A stretch of DNA of 64,000 nucleotides from CAZCFB01 sp964511535 (GTDB lineage: Bacteria > Myxococcota_A > Polyangia > GCA-2747355 > CAZCFB01): contig CAZEFW010000026.1 of NCBI GenBank assembly GCA_964511535.1, positions 1 through 64,000 of the forward strand, read 5' to 3'. A model generated the notes under the pieces. It was not told the origin of the DNA. It saw only the letters and a program-made list of their open reading frames with translations, and made no database searches. Within the stretch, counting starts at the first letter, position 1. Each line of letters opens with the position of its first letter. Below, piece after piece: positions 1 to 8,060 of the stretch. The translations under genes and the position numbers were made by a program.

Positions 1-447
1 CGGCTGCCCACCGAGGCCGAGTGGGAGTACGCCTACCGCGCCGGGACCACCACGGCGTACCACTCGGGGGGGGCCAAAAAGCAGGTCTGTAAATCTTGCG
101 CGGCCGGAGCCAGCAAGGCGGACGAGATCGGCTGGAACGGCTGCAACAGCCCTGATGGCGGCATCGGCGCGGCCATGCCCGTGTGCAACAAGAAGCCCAA
201 CCGCTGGGGGCTGTGCGACATGGCGGGCAACGTCTGGGAGTGGGTCAACGACTGGCACGGCAAGCTGAAGCCTGCCTGGGCGGTGGACCCGGAGGGGGCC
301 ACCAGCACGACCCATGGCAAGGGCCTGCGGAGCGGCACCTTCGGTACCCCGCGGTACATGACCCGCGCGGCCTACCGGCACCATAAACGGAGGCTGCTGT
401 TCGAGCGTGACATCGGCTTCCGCTGCGTCCGGACGGTGAAGCCATGA
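1..447 (+). CDS. SUMF1/FGE-sulfatase-domain protein, 3' part (cut by window edge)
   Basis: The reading frame is open from base 1 and ends at TGA 445-447, so about 148 C-terminal residues are present and the start lies outside the window. Family hallmarks are visible: RLPTEAEWEYAYRAG at the edge, then GLCDMAGNVWEWVNDW and a closing GFRCV. These mark the formylglycine-generating-enzyme/SUMF1 C-type-lectin-like fold. The usual catalytic Cys pair before GFRC is absent (this stretch reads TRAAYRHHKRR), so formylglycine synthase activity is unlikely; a secreted structural or binding role is inferred. The stop overlaps the next start as ATGA, which implies translational coupling. Confidence 0.85.
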   Translation, partial: RLPTEAEWEYAYRAGTTTAYHSGGAKKQVCKSCAAGASKADEIGWNGCNSPDGGIGAAMPVCNKKPNRWGLCDMAGNVWEWVNDWHGKLKPAWAVDPEGATSTTHGKGLRSGTFGTPRYMTRAAYRHHKRRLLFERDIGFRCVRTVKP

Positions 448-1535
448 CGCGGGCGGGGATCATGACGGTGTTGCTCGCGCTGGCCTGCGCCGCGGCGCCG
501 ACGCCAGCGGCCGCCCAGAGCATCAAGGAGCGCGCGCGGGAGCTGTTCCGCGCGGGCAAGCGCTGCCATGACAGCGGCGACTATACCTGCGCGGTGGAGC
601 TGTACTCCGAGGCCGCGCGGCTGGTGCAGAGCTACAAGCTGAACCTGAACCTCGGGCTGGCGTACGAAAAGAAGGGCCGCGAGGACCGGGCCGCCGATCA
701 GTTCGAGCTGTTCCTCGAGCGCGGCGACGAGGCCGCGGACCCGGCGATGATCGAGCTGGCGCGCAAGAAGATGCGCCACCTGCGCAAGACCCTGGCCCGG
801 CTCACGGTTCAGTCCGGCGTGGCAGGAGCCACGGTGTCCGTGGACGGCGAGGAGGTGGGCGTGACGCCCATGCCGAAGCACCTGTACGTGCGGCCGGGAC
901 GGCGCGCGGTGAAGGTGCGCAAGGATGGCTACACCATCTTCGGCCGCCTGGTGCCCCTCACCGCAGGCAAACACGAGGTGCTCGCCGCGCGGCTGGACCC
1001 GCTACCCAAACCCGCCCCCAAACCCGAGCCCGAGCCCGCCCCCGCCCCCAAACCCGAGCCCGCGCCCGGGCCCGAGCCCGAGCCCGCGCCCAAACCCGCT
1101 CCCGCTCCCGCAGCGAAAGCGCCCATCGCCACCGCTCCCGCGCCCTCCCCCGCCCCCGAGCCCCGCAAGCGGATCTGGACCTGGGTCACCCTGGGCACCG
1201 GGCTCGCCACTGGCCTGGCGGGCGCCGCCGTGCTGGGCTACTCCAACACGGTCTACATCGAGTGGGAGCAGCTGGCCGCGTCCAAGATGGATCCCGCGGG
1301 CAACAAGGCCTTCCCGGCCGATGGAGACCAGCAGCTCGCCGACCTGGAGGACAGGGTCAAGACCCTGGACACGGCGGCCTACGCCCTGTTCGGCGTGGCC
1401 GGCGCCCTGGGCGTGGCCACCGTGGTGCTGGCCATCGTCGAGGTGCCGGACGAGCCGCCGCCCGGGGACAGCGCCGCGCTGGACCTTCGGCTGAAGCTCT
1501 GGGGTACCGGCGTCGGAATTACCGGGCGGTTCTGA
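444..1535 (+). CDS. PEGA-domain envelope protein with TPR-like N-terminus
   Basis: A 363-residue protein. The N-terminus is a signal peptide ending near AAAQS; an in-frame ATG at 462 would give a more typical one. A helical TPR-like segment follows (about 28-115), with RAGKRCHDSGDYTCAVELY typical of this group. A PEGA domain lies at about 120-180 (ATVSVDGEEVGVTPMP, then a KDGY motif). A long Pro/Glu/Lys-rich linker (KPEPEPAPAP type) spans 185-235, followed by two hydrophobic segments near 245-270 and 310-332. PEGA proteins are surface or envelope proteins of unclear function. It overlaps the upstream SUMF1 gene by 4 bp. The gene at 48495 has the same layout without the PEGA domain. Confidence 0.85.
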   Translation: MTRAGIMTVLLALACAAAPTPAAAQSIKERARELFRAGKRCHDSGDYTCAVELYSEAARLVQSYKLNLNLGLAYEKKGREDRAADQFELFLERGDEAADPAMIELARKKMRHLRKTLARLTVQSGVAGATVSVDGEEVGVTPMPKHLYVRPGRRAVKVRKDGYTIFGRLVPLTAGKHEVLAARLDPLPKPAPKPEPEPAPAPKPEPAPGPEPEPAPKPAPAPAAKAPIATAPAPSPAPEPRKRIWTWVTLGTGLATGLAGAAVLGYSNTVYIEWEQLAASKMDPAGNKAFPADGDQQLADLEDRVKTLDTAAYALFGVAGALGVATVVLAIVEVPDEPPPGDSAALDLRLKLWGTGVGITGRF

Positions 1536-1562
1536 GCTCCCAGGGGTGGTAGCCTTCCCTCA

Positions 1563-2228
1563 ATGAGGCGAATCCCCGAACCGGAGCTCATGGACAGCGA
1601 AGACCAGACCGCGGCCTACGCGGGCGCGGACTTCGAGGAGCCGAACCAGCTGTTCGTGCAGCGGTTCGTGGACCGGTTCGGCAAGGACGGCGCGGGCGAG
1701 GCGGCCGTGGACCTGGGGTGCGGCCCGGCGGACATCACAACGCGCTTCGCGCGACTGTACCCCGGGTGTCGGGTGACGGGCGCCGACGCCGGGGCCAACA
1801 TGCTGCGCCTGGCCGCCGCGGCGGTGCAGGGGAGCGGCCTCGCGCAGCGCGTGAGCCTGGCGCGCTGCCGGCTGCCTGACCTGAACGAGCTGAGCCCGCC
1901 CTACGACGCCATCATCTCCAACAGCCTGCTGCACCACCTGCCCGAGGGGGCCACCCTGTGGCGGGCGGTGCGCGACCTGGGCCGAACCGGGACCCGGGTG
2001 ATGGTGATGGACCTGAGGCGGCCCGCCAGCCGGGACGCCGCCAGAGAGATCGTGGCGCAATACTCCGGCGACGAGCCGGAGGTGCTCAGGCAGGACTTTG
2101 AAAACTCGCTGTGCGCGGCCTTCACCCCCGGGGAGATCGCCGCACAACTGCACGCGGCCGGCCTCGACGAGCTCAGCGTCGAGGAGCCCAGTGACCGCCA
2201 CGTGCTCATTTCGGGAGAGCTGATATGA
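1563..2228 (+). CDS. class I SAM-dependent methyltransferase
   Basis: A 221-residue cytoplasmic protein. Motif I reads VDLGCGPADITTRFA at about 55-70, the SAM-binding loop, followed by an acidic post-I residue in VTGADAGANML. A motif IV/V-like stretch, YDAIISNSLLHHLPEG, lies near 118-134. This is the UbiE/COQ5-like Rossmann methyltransferase pattern; the substrate cannot be read from the sequence. No Shine-Dalgarno is clear at ATG 1563, and ATG 1590 is an alternative. The stop overlaps the next ATG (ATGA at 2225-2228), so it is probably co-translated with the PHP lipoprotein gene. Confidence 0.85.
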   Translation: MRRIPEPELMDSEDQTAAYAGADFEEPNQLFVQRFVDRFGKDGAGEAAVDLGCGPADITTRFARLYPGCRVTGADAGANMLRLAAAAVQGSGLAQRVSLARCRLPDLNELSPPYDAIISNSLLHHLPEGATLWRAVRDLGRTGTRVMVMDLRRPASRDAAREIVAQYSGDEPEVLRQDFENSLCAAFTPGEIAAQLHAAGLDELSVEEPSDRHVLISGELI

Positions 2229-4864
2229 CCCCATCCAGATGGACCTTGATCCTGGCGCCTGCCCTGCTCATCGCCGCCGCCTGCAGCGACGACGCCGAGC
2301 CGCTGCTCGACGGGGCAGGAGGAGGCGAGGCGGGCGCGAATGACGCGGGCGGCGACGGCGCCTCGTTCCCGACCCTGAAGGCGGGCGGCGACGGCGACGC
2401 CAAGCTGGGCGACACCCTCACCGCCACCCAGGCGCGGGCTGGCAAGGTGGCCGACAAGGCCCACCTGCTGTCGGGCATCAAGGTGGAGGGCAAGGTCGGG
2501 GACTTCAAGATCTACAACAGCAAGGTCGCCTTCATCATCCAGGGCAAGCGCAAGGGCGACGGCCTGGCGCCAGACGGGGGCAAGCTGCTGGACGCCGCGC
2601 GGCTGGGCCAGACCGGCGCGGCTGGCCGCAGCCTGCTGGGCGAGGTGATCCTCGGCGCGCTGACCTTCACCATCAAGCCCCGAACGGTGGGGGTGGTGGC
2701 CGACGGCAGCGACGGCAGCGCGGCCCTGGTGCGGGTGGTGGGCGAGCTGTCTCCGGTGCCGCTGCTCGACTCGTTCATCGTGGGCATCTCCAAGGACGTG
2801 CCCGCCTGGATCGCCATCGACTACTCCCTGTCCCCCGGGGCCGAGGCCCTGGACATCCGGGTGCGCTATTTCAACCAGCGCACCACCGCCGAGGAGATCA
2901 ACCTCACCTCCCTGGTGCTGTCCGCCGGCGACGGCGTGCACTACTACGCCGAGCAGACCGGCTACAAGACCACCGCCGTTGCAGCCAGCGACTACCTGGC
3001 CATGGTGGGCGACGACGTGGGCTACGCCCTGGCCGGCGCCTCGGGCCAGCAGCTCACGCCGCTGATCATGCAGAGCGGCATCTGGGTCATCACCCTCGGC
3101 TCGGTCAAGCTCCCCGCCTCGGGCGAGGCCGACCGCAAGCTGAAGCTGGTGCTCTCCGGGGGAGGCCCGGAGAACCTGCGCCGGGCCGTTGACCGCGCCC
3201 TGGGTCGCAAGGCCCCCGCCGGATCGCTGACGGGCAAGGTGCTCGACAGCAAGGGCAAGGCGGTGCCCGCGGCGCGGGTGCACGTCACCTCGGCCGACGG
3301 CAAGACCTACGTCACCCGGGCCACCGCCGACGCCACGGGCGCTTACTCGGCCGCCCTGGCGCCGGGCAAGTACCAGGCCACCGCCGTGGCCGACGGGCAC
3401 GCCCCGTCCAAGGCGGCCGCGGTCACCGTGGCCAGCGCGGCGGTGACGCAGGACCTGAGCCTGCTGGGCAGCGCCACGTTGAGCTACGCGGTCACCGACG
3501 ACAAGGGCAAGGCCCTGCCGGCCAAGCTGACCCTCACCGCCGCCAGCTTCACGCCTCACCCTGAGAGCTTCGGCGAGCAGGCGTACCTGGGCGGGGCCTC
3601 GCGGGTGGTCTACAGCGCCACCGGCAAGGGCAACGCCGCGCTGCCGCCGGGCAGCTACACCATCACCGCGTCGCGCGGGCTGGAGTACGAGGTCGAGCAG
3701 AAGAGCGTCACCCTGACCGACGGCGCATCGCAGTCCGCCGCCTTCTCGCTCAAGCGGTCGGTGGACACAACCGGCTTTTTGTGCGGCGACTTCCACATCC
3801 ACGCCCGCTGGTCCTACGACGCCAGCGACCTGTACGAGCTGAAGGTGGCCGCCATGGCCGCCGAGGGGCTGGAGGTGCCGGTGTGCTCCGAGCACGACTA
3901 CATCGCCGACTTCAACCCCACCATCGCCAAGATGGGCATGCAGCCCTGGATGCAGGGGCTCATCGGGCTGGAGATCACCACTGGCGAGTGGGGCCACCAC
4001 AACACCTTCCCCATCACCGCCACCGCGTCGGCGCCCAACCGCGGCGCCCTGTACTGGTTCGCCAAAAAGCCGGCGGAGATCTTCAAGGAGGTGGCTGCCC
4101 GCTGGCCCAACGCGCTGCTGCAGGTCAACCACCCGCGCTCCAACGCCTTCGGCTACTTCCACAAGGTGGGCTACGACCCGGACAAGGGCACCTTCAAGGC
4201 CAAGGCCTCATGGTCCCCCTCCTTCGACACCCTGGAGGTGTTCAACGAGTTCGGCTGGGACGTGCGCAAGGACAAGTCGGTCAAGGACTGGTTCTCCATG
4301 CTCGACCGGGGCTTGATCTTGACCGCCACCGGCAACAGCGACTCTCACGCGGTGTACAAGCACGAGGTGGGCTACCCGCGCACCTGCGTCAAGGTGGGCA
4401 CCGATGACCCGGCCAAGATGAGCCCAGCCACCTTCGTGCTGGCCATGCGCAAGCAGCAGGCCGTGGTCATGGGGGGCGCGTTCATCTCGGTGGACGTGGC
4501 CGGCAAGTCGCTGGGCGAGCTCGCCTCCGTCAGCGGCGGCAAGGTGACCCTTTCGGTCAAGGTGCAGGCCCCGAGCTGGGTGGACATCAACAAGCTGATG
4601 ATCTACCGCGGCGGCAAGACCGGCGGGGATCTGGTCAAGACGGTCACCCTGGACAAGTCCACCCGGAGCCCCACCAACCCGGCGGTGCGCTACGAGGGCA
4701 AGATCGACGTGGCGGCGACCAAGGACACCTGGCTTGTTGCGGTGGCGACGGGCACCAAGAAGCTGTCGCCGGTGGTGCACAACAAGCAGCCCTTCGGCGT
4801 GACCAACCCGATCTTCATCGACGCTGACGGCGACGGGAAGTACACCGCGCCCCACGCCTTCTGA
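2225..4864 (+). CDS. CehA/McbA-like PHP-domain metallohydrolase lipoprotein
   Basis: An 879-residue protein. The signal peptide ends in a lipobox (LLIAAACSD), then a Gly/Ala/Asp-rich linker. A carboxypeptidase-regulatory-like beta sandwich lies at about 335-400 (GSLTGKVLDSKGKAVPAARV). The PHP domain starts near residue 519 and shows the expected metal ligands in order: GDFHIHARWSYD, CSEHDYIADF, GLEITTGEWGHHN, LLQVNHPRSN and TGNSDSHA. CehA/McbA enzymes hydrolyse esters or phosphoesters; the substrate here is unknown. The lipobox places it at the outer membrane or periplasm. GGGAGAG precedes the ATG. It ends 3 bp from the stop of the convergent gene. Confidence 0.87.
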   Translation: MTPSRWTLILAPALLIAAACSDDAEPLLDGAGGGEAGANDAGGDGASFPTLKAGGDGDAKLGDTLTATQARAGKVADKAHLLSGIKVEGKVGDFKIYNSKVAFIIQGKRKGDGLAPDGGKLLDAARLGQTGAAGRSLLGEVILGALTFTIKPRTVGVVADGSDGSAALVRVVGELSPVPLLDSFIVGISKDVPAWIAIDYSLSPGAEALDIRVRYFNQRTTAEEINLTSLVLSAGDGVHYYAEQTGYKTTAVAASDYLAMVGDDVGYALAGASGQQLTPLIMQSGIWVITLGSVKLPASGEADRKLKLVLSGGGPENLRRAVDRALGRKAPAGSLTGKVLDSKGKAVPAARVHVTSADGKTYVTRATADATGAYSAALAPGKYQATAVADGHAPSKAAAVTVASAAVTQDLSLLGSATLSYAVTDDKGKALPAKLTLTAASFTPHPESFGEQAYLGGASRVVYSATGKGNAALPPGSYTITASRGLEYEVEQKSVTLTDGASQSAAFSLKRSVDTTGFLCGDFHIHARWSYDASDLYELKVAAMAAEGLEVPVCSEHDYIADFNPTIAKMGMQPWMQGLIGLEITTGEWGHHNTFPITATASAPNRGALYWFAKKPAEIFKEVAARWPNALLQVNHPRSNAFGYFHKVGYDPDKGTFKAKASWSPSFDTLEVFNEFGWDVRKDKSVKDWFSMLDRGLILTATGNSDSHAVYKHEVGYPRTCVKVGTDDPAKMSPATFVLAMRKQQAVVMGGAFISVDVAGKSLGELASVSGGKVTLSVKVQAPSWVDINKLMIYRGGKTGGDLVKTVTLDKSTRSPTNPAVRYEGKIDVAATKDTWLVAVATGTKKLSPVVHNKQPFGVTNPIFIDADGDGKYTAPHAF

Positions 4865-4867
4865 CCA

Positions 4868-5833
4868 TCAGAGGCGCGTCACGCCCAGGGCGCTGGCCTG
4901 CGCTGCGGCCACGAGCACCACGAACAGCGCCCGCGAGCGGGCAGGATCCAGCCCGGGGAACTTGAAGGCCAGCTGGGATCCTGGACATGTGGGCAGGCAG
5001 TCCCCACACAGGGTGCAGCTGGATCCAGGCCGCAGCCGTTCAATATGCTCACGCTCCAGCGCGGCAAAGCGGCAGGAGAGGCGGCACTTCATGCAGCCGT
5101 CGCACTGCTTGTTGATGCGCAGCCGAAACGGCGACAGCTTGCCGACCCACACGGCCAGCAGGCCGGCCGGGCAGTAGGTCACGCAGTGTGCCATGGTGCC
5201 GCTGCGCCTGGACCAGAGCATCATGACGCCCACGCCCGCCAGCCCGAACAGCAGGGCCAGCGAGCCGGCCAGCCAGATCGGCGCGCCTGCCAGGCGCAAG
5301 CCCAGCGCGGTGCCGAACACCAGCACGGTCATGGCCAGGCGCAGGTGTTGGTGCCAGGGCGGCAACGGGCCCGGCTTCTTGCGCCGGTCTGCCATGGCCT
5401 GATCCCAGGCGCCCAGGTAGCACAGGTGGCTGCACCAGGCTGGCCCCACCAGCAGCATGGTCACGCCGAACAGGATGACCATGAAGAACCCCTCGCCGCG
5501 GAAGATGGGGCCGGCGAAGATCAGCGCCGGGATCGGGAAATGCATCCGATCCGGGCGCATCAGGCATTCCTGTACGCCGGCCAGTCCCAGGGCGAGCTGA
5601 GCGAAGAAGACCAGGGAGAACAGCTGCCACGACCGGCGTCGCCAGCGGCCAGAGGTCTCGGGATCGAGCAGCCCTCGACATAACAAGGCCGCGTAGATAC
5701 AGAGAAAACCAACCTCAACGCCCCCCCAGCCCGGGAAGAACCGCTCCAGCAACAACATGGGCCGCTGCACCATGAACTGAACCGGCAGGAGCAGGGCTGC
5801 TGTGAGGAGAAATGCTGATGCTGGGGCGATCAT
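4868..5833 (-). CDS. NapH/MauN-like 4Fe-4S polytopic membrane protein
   Basis: About 321 residues. Several hydrophobic segments are followed by GPAWCSHLCYLGAWD (CxxxC) and HCVTYCPAGLL, motifs of NapH/NosR/CcoG-type quinol or electron-transfer proteins. Two ferredoxin-like clusters follow near the C-terminus: CDGCMKCRLSC and CTLCGDCLPTCPGS. The second has CxxCxxC then CP. The protein probably passes electrons across or at the membrane; its partner is unknown. The longest frame begins at TTG 5872. I prefer ATG 5833 because the best promoter (5884-5913) would start transcription about 5 nt before the TTG. No Shine-Dalgarno is visible at either. It diverges from the 6101-9454 operon and may supply reducing power to it. 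Confidence 0.8.
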   Translation of the reverse strand: MIAPASAFLLTAALLLPVQFMVQRPMLLLERFFPGWGGVEVGFLCIYAALLCRGLLDPETSGRWRRRSWQLFSLVFFAQLALGLAGVQECLMRPDRMHFPIPALIFAGPIFRGEGFFMVILFGVTMLLVGPAWCSHLCYLGAWDQAMADRRKKPGPLPPWHQHLRLAMTVLVFGTALGLRLAGAPIWLAGSLALLFGLAGVGVMMLWSRRSGTMAHCVTYCPAGLLAVWVGKLSPFRLRINKQCDGCMKCRLSCRFAALEREHIERLRPGSSCTLCGDCLPTCPGSQLAFKFPGLDPARSRALFVVLVAAAQASALGVTRL

Positions 5834-5860
5834 TTTTTGGAAAAATTTATTGGGGTGGTC

Positions 5861-5888
5861 TTGACAGCTCAAGTTAATTTGGTATTTT
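5861..5888 (+). promoter_or_regulatory. candidate promoter reading into the binding-protein operon
   Basis: A perfect -35 TTGACA at 5861-5866, a 16-bp spacer, and -10 TATTTT at 5883-5888. Predicted start is near 5895, giving a leader of about 205 nt before ATG 6101. It lies over the extreme 5' end of the divergent gene and uses the same AT-rich core as that gene's promoter. Confidence 0.4.
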
Positions 5889-5913
5889 AGCTCCTAAATG
5901 CCTATTAAGTCAA
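5884..5913 (-). promoter_or_regulatory. sigma70-type promoter for the 4Fe-4S membrane protein gene
   Basis: Read on the minus strand: -35 TTGACT (5913-5908), an 18-bp spacer, and -10 TAAAAT (5889-5884). Each box matches the consensus at 5 of 6 positions. The predicted transcription start is near 5877. The -10 box overlaps that of the opposing candidate promoter at 5861-5888. Confidence 0.5.
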
Positions 5914-6100
5914 CAGACCGACTGTCCATTTTCCCCCACGGCATGTGGAGAACGGGCAGACATTCGCAGAATATCACATCTTTTCCTGTGGACAGGCTGT
6001 TGGTAGTGAACATAGTTAGTAGACTTTCTAACATAGGCCTGGCACCACAGCCCAGGGCCTATATATAACAGGCTGCGCATCAACGCGCGGAGGAATAGCC
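5896..6100 (+). promoter_or_regulatory. AT-rich intergenic leader with palindromes
   Basis: This stretch is clearly more AT-rich than its surroundings. It contains the perfect 12-bp palindrome CCTGTGGACAGG (5985-5996), an inverted repeat GTTAG-N8-CTAAC (6015-6032), and an imperfect hairpin AGGCCTGG...CCAGGGCCT (about 6035-6060) followed at once by TATATATAAC. An AGGAAT ribosome site lies just before ATG 6101. These could be operators or leader RNA structure; I recognise no named riboswitch. Confidence 0.35.
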
Positions 6101-7351
6101 ATGAGCGAGATCCAGATCAACCCCGAGATGACCGTACTGGAGGTCACCGAGCGTTACCCGGCCACTATCAAGGCGCTGGTGGACAGCGGCTTCCCAAAGA
6201 TGCGGGACGCCGAGGCCCGCAAAGCCCAGGGCAAGCTGTTGACCCTCAAGGCGGCCGCCAGCCTGCGCAAGATGGACGCTGCCGAGCTGATCGGCAAGCT
6301 CACCGAGGCGGCCAAGGCCGACATGGCTGACAACGTGGACGTCACCCTGGCCCAGAAGGACCAGCTCGAGCTGCTGCCCGCCGGGGACATCCGGCTGTCC
6401 GGCCTGCTGCCCTGCCCCGTGCGCATCCCGCTGCTGGAGCAGATCGCCGCCCTGGCCGACCGCTACCGCGAGGAGCAGAGCACGACCCTGGGCTACAGCC
6501 TGCAGGCGGCGTCGGTGGGTATCGACGGCCTGGCCTCGCAGCTGGCCGCGGTCAAGGGCACCGACGACCTGCCCGAGGTGTTCGTCTCGGCCGGCTTCGA
6601 GAGCTTCTTCGACCACGGCAGCATCAACCAGTTCAAGAACGAGGGCGTGTTCGAGGACATGGCCCCCGCCGGGCAGAACGCGGCCTTTGGCGACCTGAAG
6701 CTGCGCGATCCGGACGGCCACTTCACCATGCTGGGCGTGGTGCCCGCGGTGTTCCTGGTCAACGGGCCTGCCCTGGGCGACCTGCCCGAGCCCCGCTCCT
6801 GGGAGGACCTGCTCGACCCGATCTACGAGAAGCGCGTGGCCCTGCCGGTGGGCGACTTCGACCTGTTCAACGGCCTGCTGCTCACCCTGCACAAGCGCTT
6901 CGGCGACGACGGCGTGCGCAAGCTGGCCCGCAGCATGGTGGCCAACCTGCACCCGTCGCAGACCGTGGGGCGCTTCGCTGGCAAGGCTCAGACCCAGCCG
7001 GCCGTGTCCATCGTGCCCTACTTCTTCACCCGCATGACCATGGGCAGCAAGGCGATCCGGGTGGTGTGGCCCGAGGACGGGGCGGTGATCTGCCCCATCT
7101 TCATGCTGGTCAAGGCCGAGGCGAAGGAGCAGGTCTCGCTGCTCACCGACCTGATGCTGTCGCAGGACATGGGCGAGATCCTGGCCCACCGGGGCCTGTT
7201 CCCGGTGCTCAACCCGGAGGTGGACAACAAGCTGCCCGAGGGCGCCGGCTTCAGCTGGCTCGGCTGGGACTACATCAACGACAACGACCTGGGTGAGTTG
7301 ATCCCGCAGCTCAACGAGCTGTTCAACGCCACCCTGGCCGAGGAGGGGTAA
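6101..7351 (+). CDS. leaderless ABC-type substrate-binding protein with DUF1858-like head
   Basis: A 416-residue protein. Residues 1-65 (MTVLEVTERYPATIKALVDSGF) resemble the small helical DUF1858 module but lack its usual CxxC. Residues about 85-405 read as a type II periplasmic-binding fold (RSWEDLLDPIYEKRVALP, SIVPYFFTRM), like iron or anion binding proteins. There is no signal peptide or lipobox, so the protein should be cytosolic, which is very unusual for this family. The next gene follows after 4 bp, so they are co-transcribed. I infer a metal or cofactor carrier working with the GTPase and ATPase. A true importer receptor would need an export signal and a permease, and neither is present. 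Confidence 0.75.
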   Translation: MSEIQINPEMTVLEVTERYPATIKALVDSGFPKMRDAEARKAQGKLLTLKAAASLRKMDAAELIGKLTEAAKADMADNVDVTLAQKDQLELLPAGDIRLSGLLPCPVRIPLLEQIAALADRYREEQSTTLGYSLQAASVGIDGLASQLAAVKGTDDLPEVFVSAGFESFFDHGSINQFKNEGVFEDMAPAGQNAAFGDLKLRDPDGHFTMLGVVPAVFLVNGPALGDLPEPRSWEDLLDPIYEKRVALPVGDFDLFNGLLLTLHKRFGDDGVRKLARSMVANLHPSQTVGRFAGKAQTQPAVSIVPYFFTRMTMGSKAIRVVWPEDGAVICPIFMLVKAEAKEQVSLLTDLMLSQDMGEILAHRGLFPVLNPEVDNKLPEGAGFSWLGWDYINDNDLGELIPQLNELFNATLAEEG

Positions 7352-7355
7352 CAGC

Positions 7356-8060
7356 ATGCGTTTCGTCACGGTCTCGGGTCCGCCCTCCACTGGGAAGACT
7401 GCGGTGATCCTCAAGGCGGCGGCCCACCTCAAGGAGGAAGGGCTGGAGGTGGGCGTGGTGAAGTTCGACTGTCTGCTCAGCTCAGATGATGAAGTCTATG
7501 CGCGCCACGGCATCCCGGTGAAGAAGGGGCTCTCCGGCGCGCTGTGCCCCGACCACTACTTCGTCACCAACGTCGAGGAGGTGGTGCAGTGGGGGCGCAA
7601 GCGGGAGCTGGACCTGCTGATCAGCGAGAGCGCCGGCCTGTGTAACCGCTGCTCGCCCTACATCAAGGAAGTGCTCGCGGTTTGCGTCATCGACAACCTG
7701 GCCGGGGTCAACACCCCGCGCAAGGTGGGGCCGATGCTCAAGAGCGCGGACATCGTGGTGATCACCAAGGGGGACGTGGTGTCCCAGGCCGAGCGCGAGG
7801 TGTACGCGCGGGCCGTGTCCACGGTCAACCCGCGCGCCCTGGTGATGCATGTCAACGGCATCACCGGCCAGGGCAGCTACGAGCTGGCCGGGTTGCTGCG
7901 CGACGCCGAGAATGTGGAGACGGTGGTGGGGCGGCGGCTGCGGTTCAGCATGCCGGCGGCGTCCTGCTCCTACTGCCTCGGGGAGACGCGCATCGGCGAC
8001 GACTTCCAGCAGGGCAACGTACGCAAGATCAAGCTCGAGGAGGAAGGGGGTAGCCTGTGA
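7356..8060 (+). CDS. G3E-like (HypB/UreG-type) GTPase with Cys metal motifs
   Basis: A 234-residue protein. Walker A is GPPSTGKT (8-15). The G3E signature ExxG appears as ESAG (91-94), immediately followed by LCNRC (C96, C99). A UreG-like Cys-Pro-His motif appears as CPDH (64-67). The guanine-specificity loop reads TKGD (137-140). A further CxxC lies at 204-207 (SCSYC). HypB, UreG and CobW relatives deliver Ni, Co or Zn to target enzymes using GTP. Three Cys sites suggest a metallochaperone or insertase. I cannot name the client: no hydrogenase, urease or CODH gene is in the window. It lies between the binding protein and the ABC ATPase with 4-bp and 1-bp junctions. Confidence 0.75.
   Translation: MRFVTVSGPPSTGKTAVILKAAAHLKEEGLEVGVVKFDCLLSSDDEVYARHGIPVKKGLSGALCPDHYFVTNVEEVVQWGRKRELDLLISESAGLCNRCSPYIKEVLAVCVIDNLAGVNTPRKVGPMLKSADIVVITKGDVVSQAEREVYARAVSTVNPRALVMHVNGITGQGSYELAGLLRDAENVETVVGRRLRFSMPAASCSYCLGETRIGDDFQQGNVRKIKLEEEGGSL

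Noticed and set aside
1901..4162. 753-codon minus-strand frame
   Set aside because: It is antisense to the PHP lipoprotein gene, rich in Gly/Arg/His/Val as expected for a high-GC shadow, and lacks any domain motif.
6040..6054. sigma54-type promoter at TGGCAC
   Set aside because: The -12 GC is missing at the required distance from the -24 GG.
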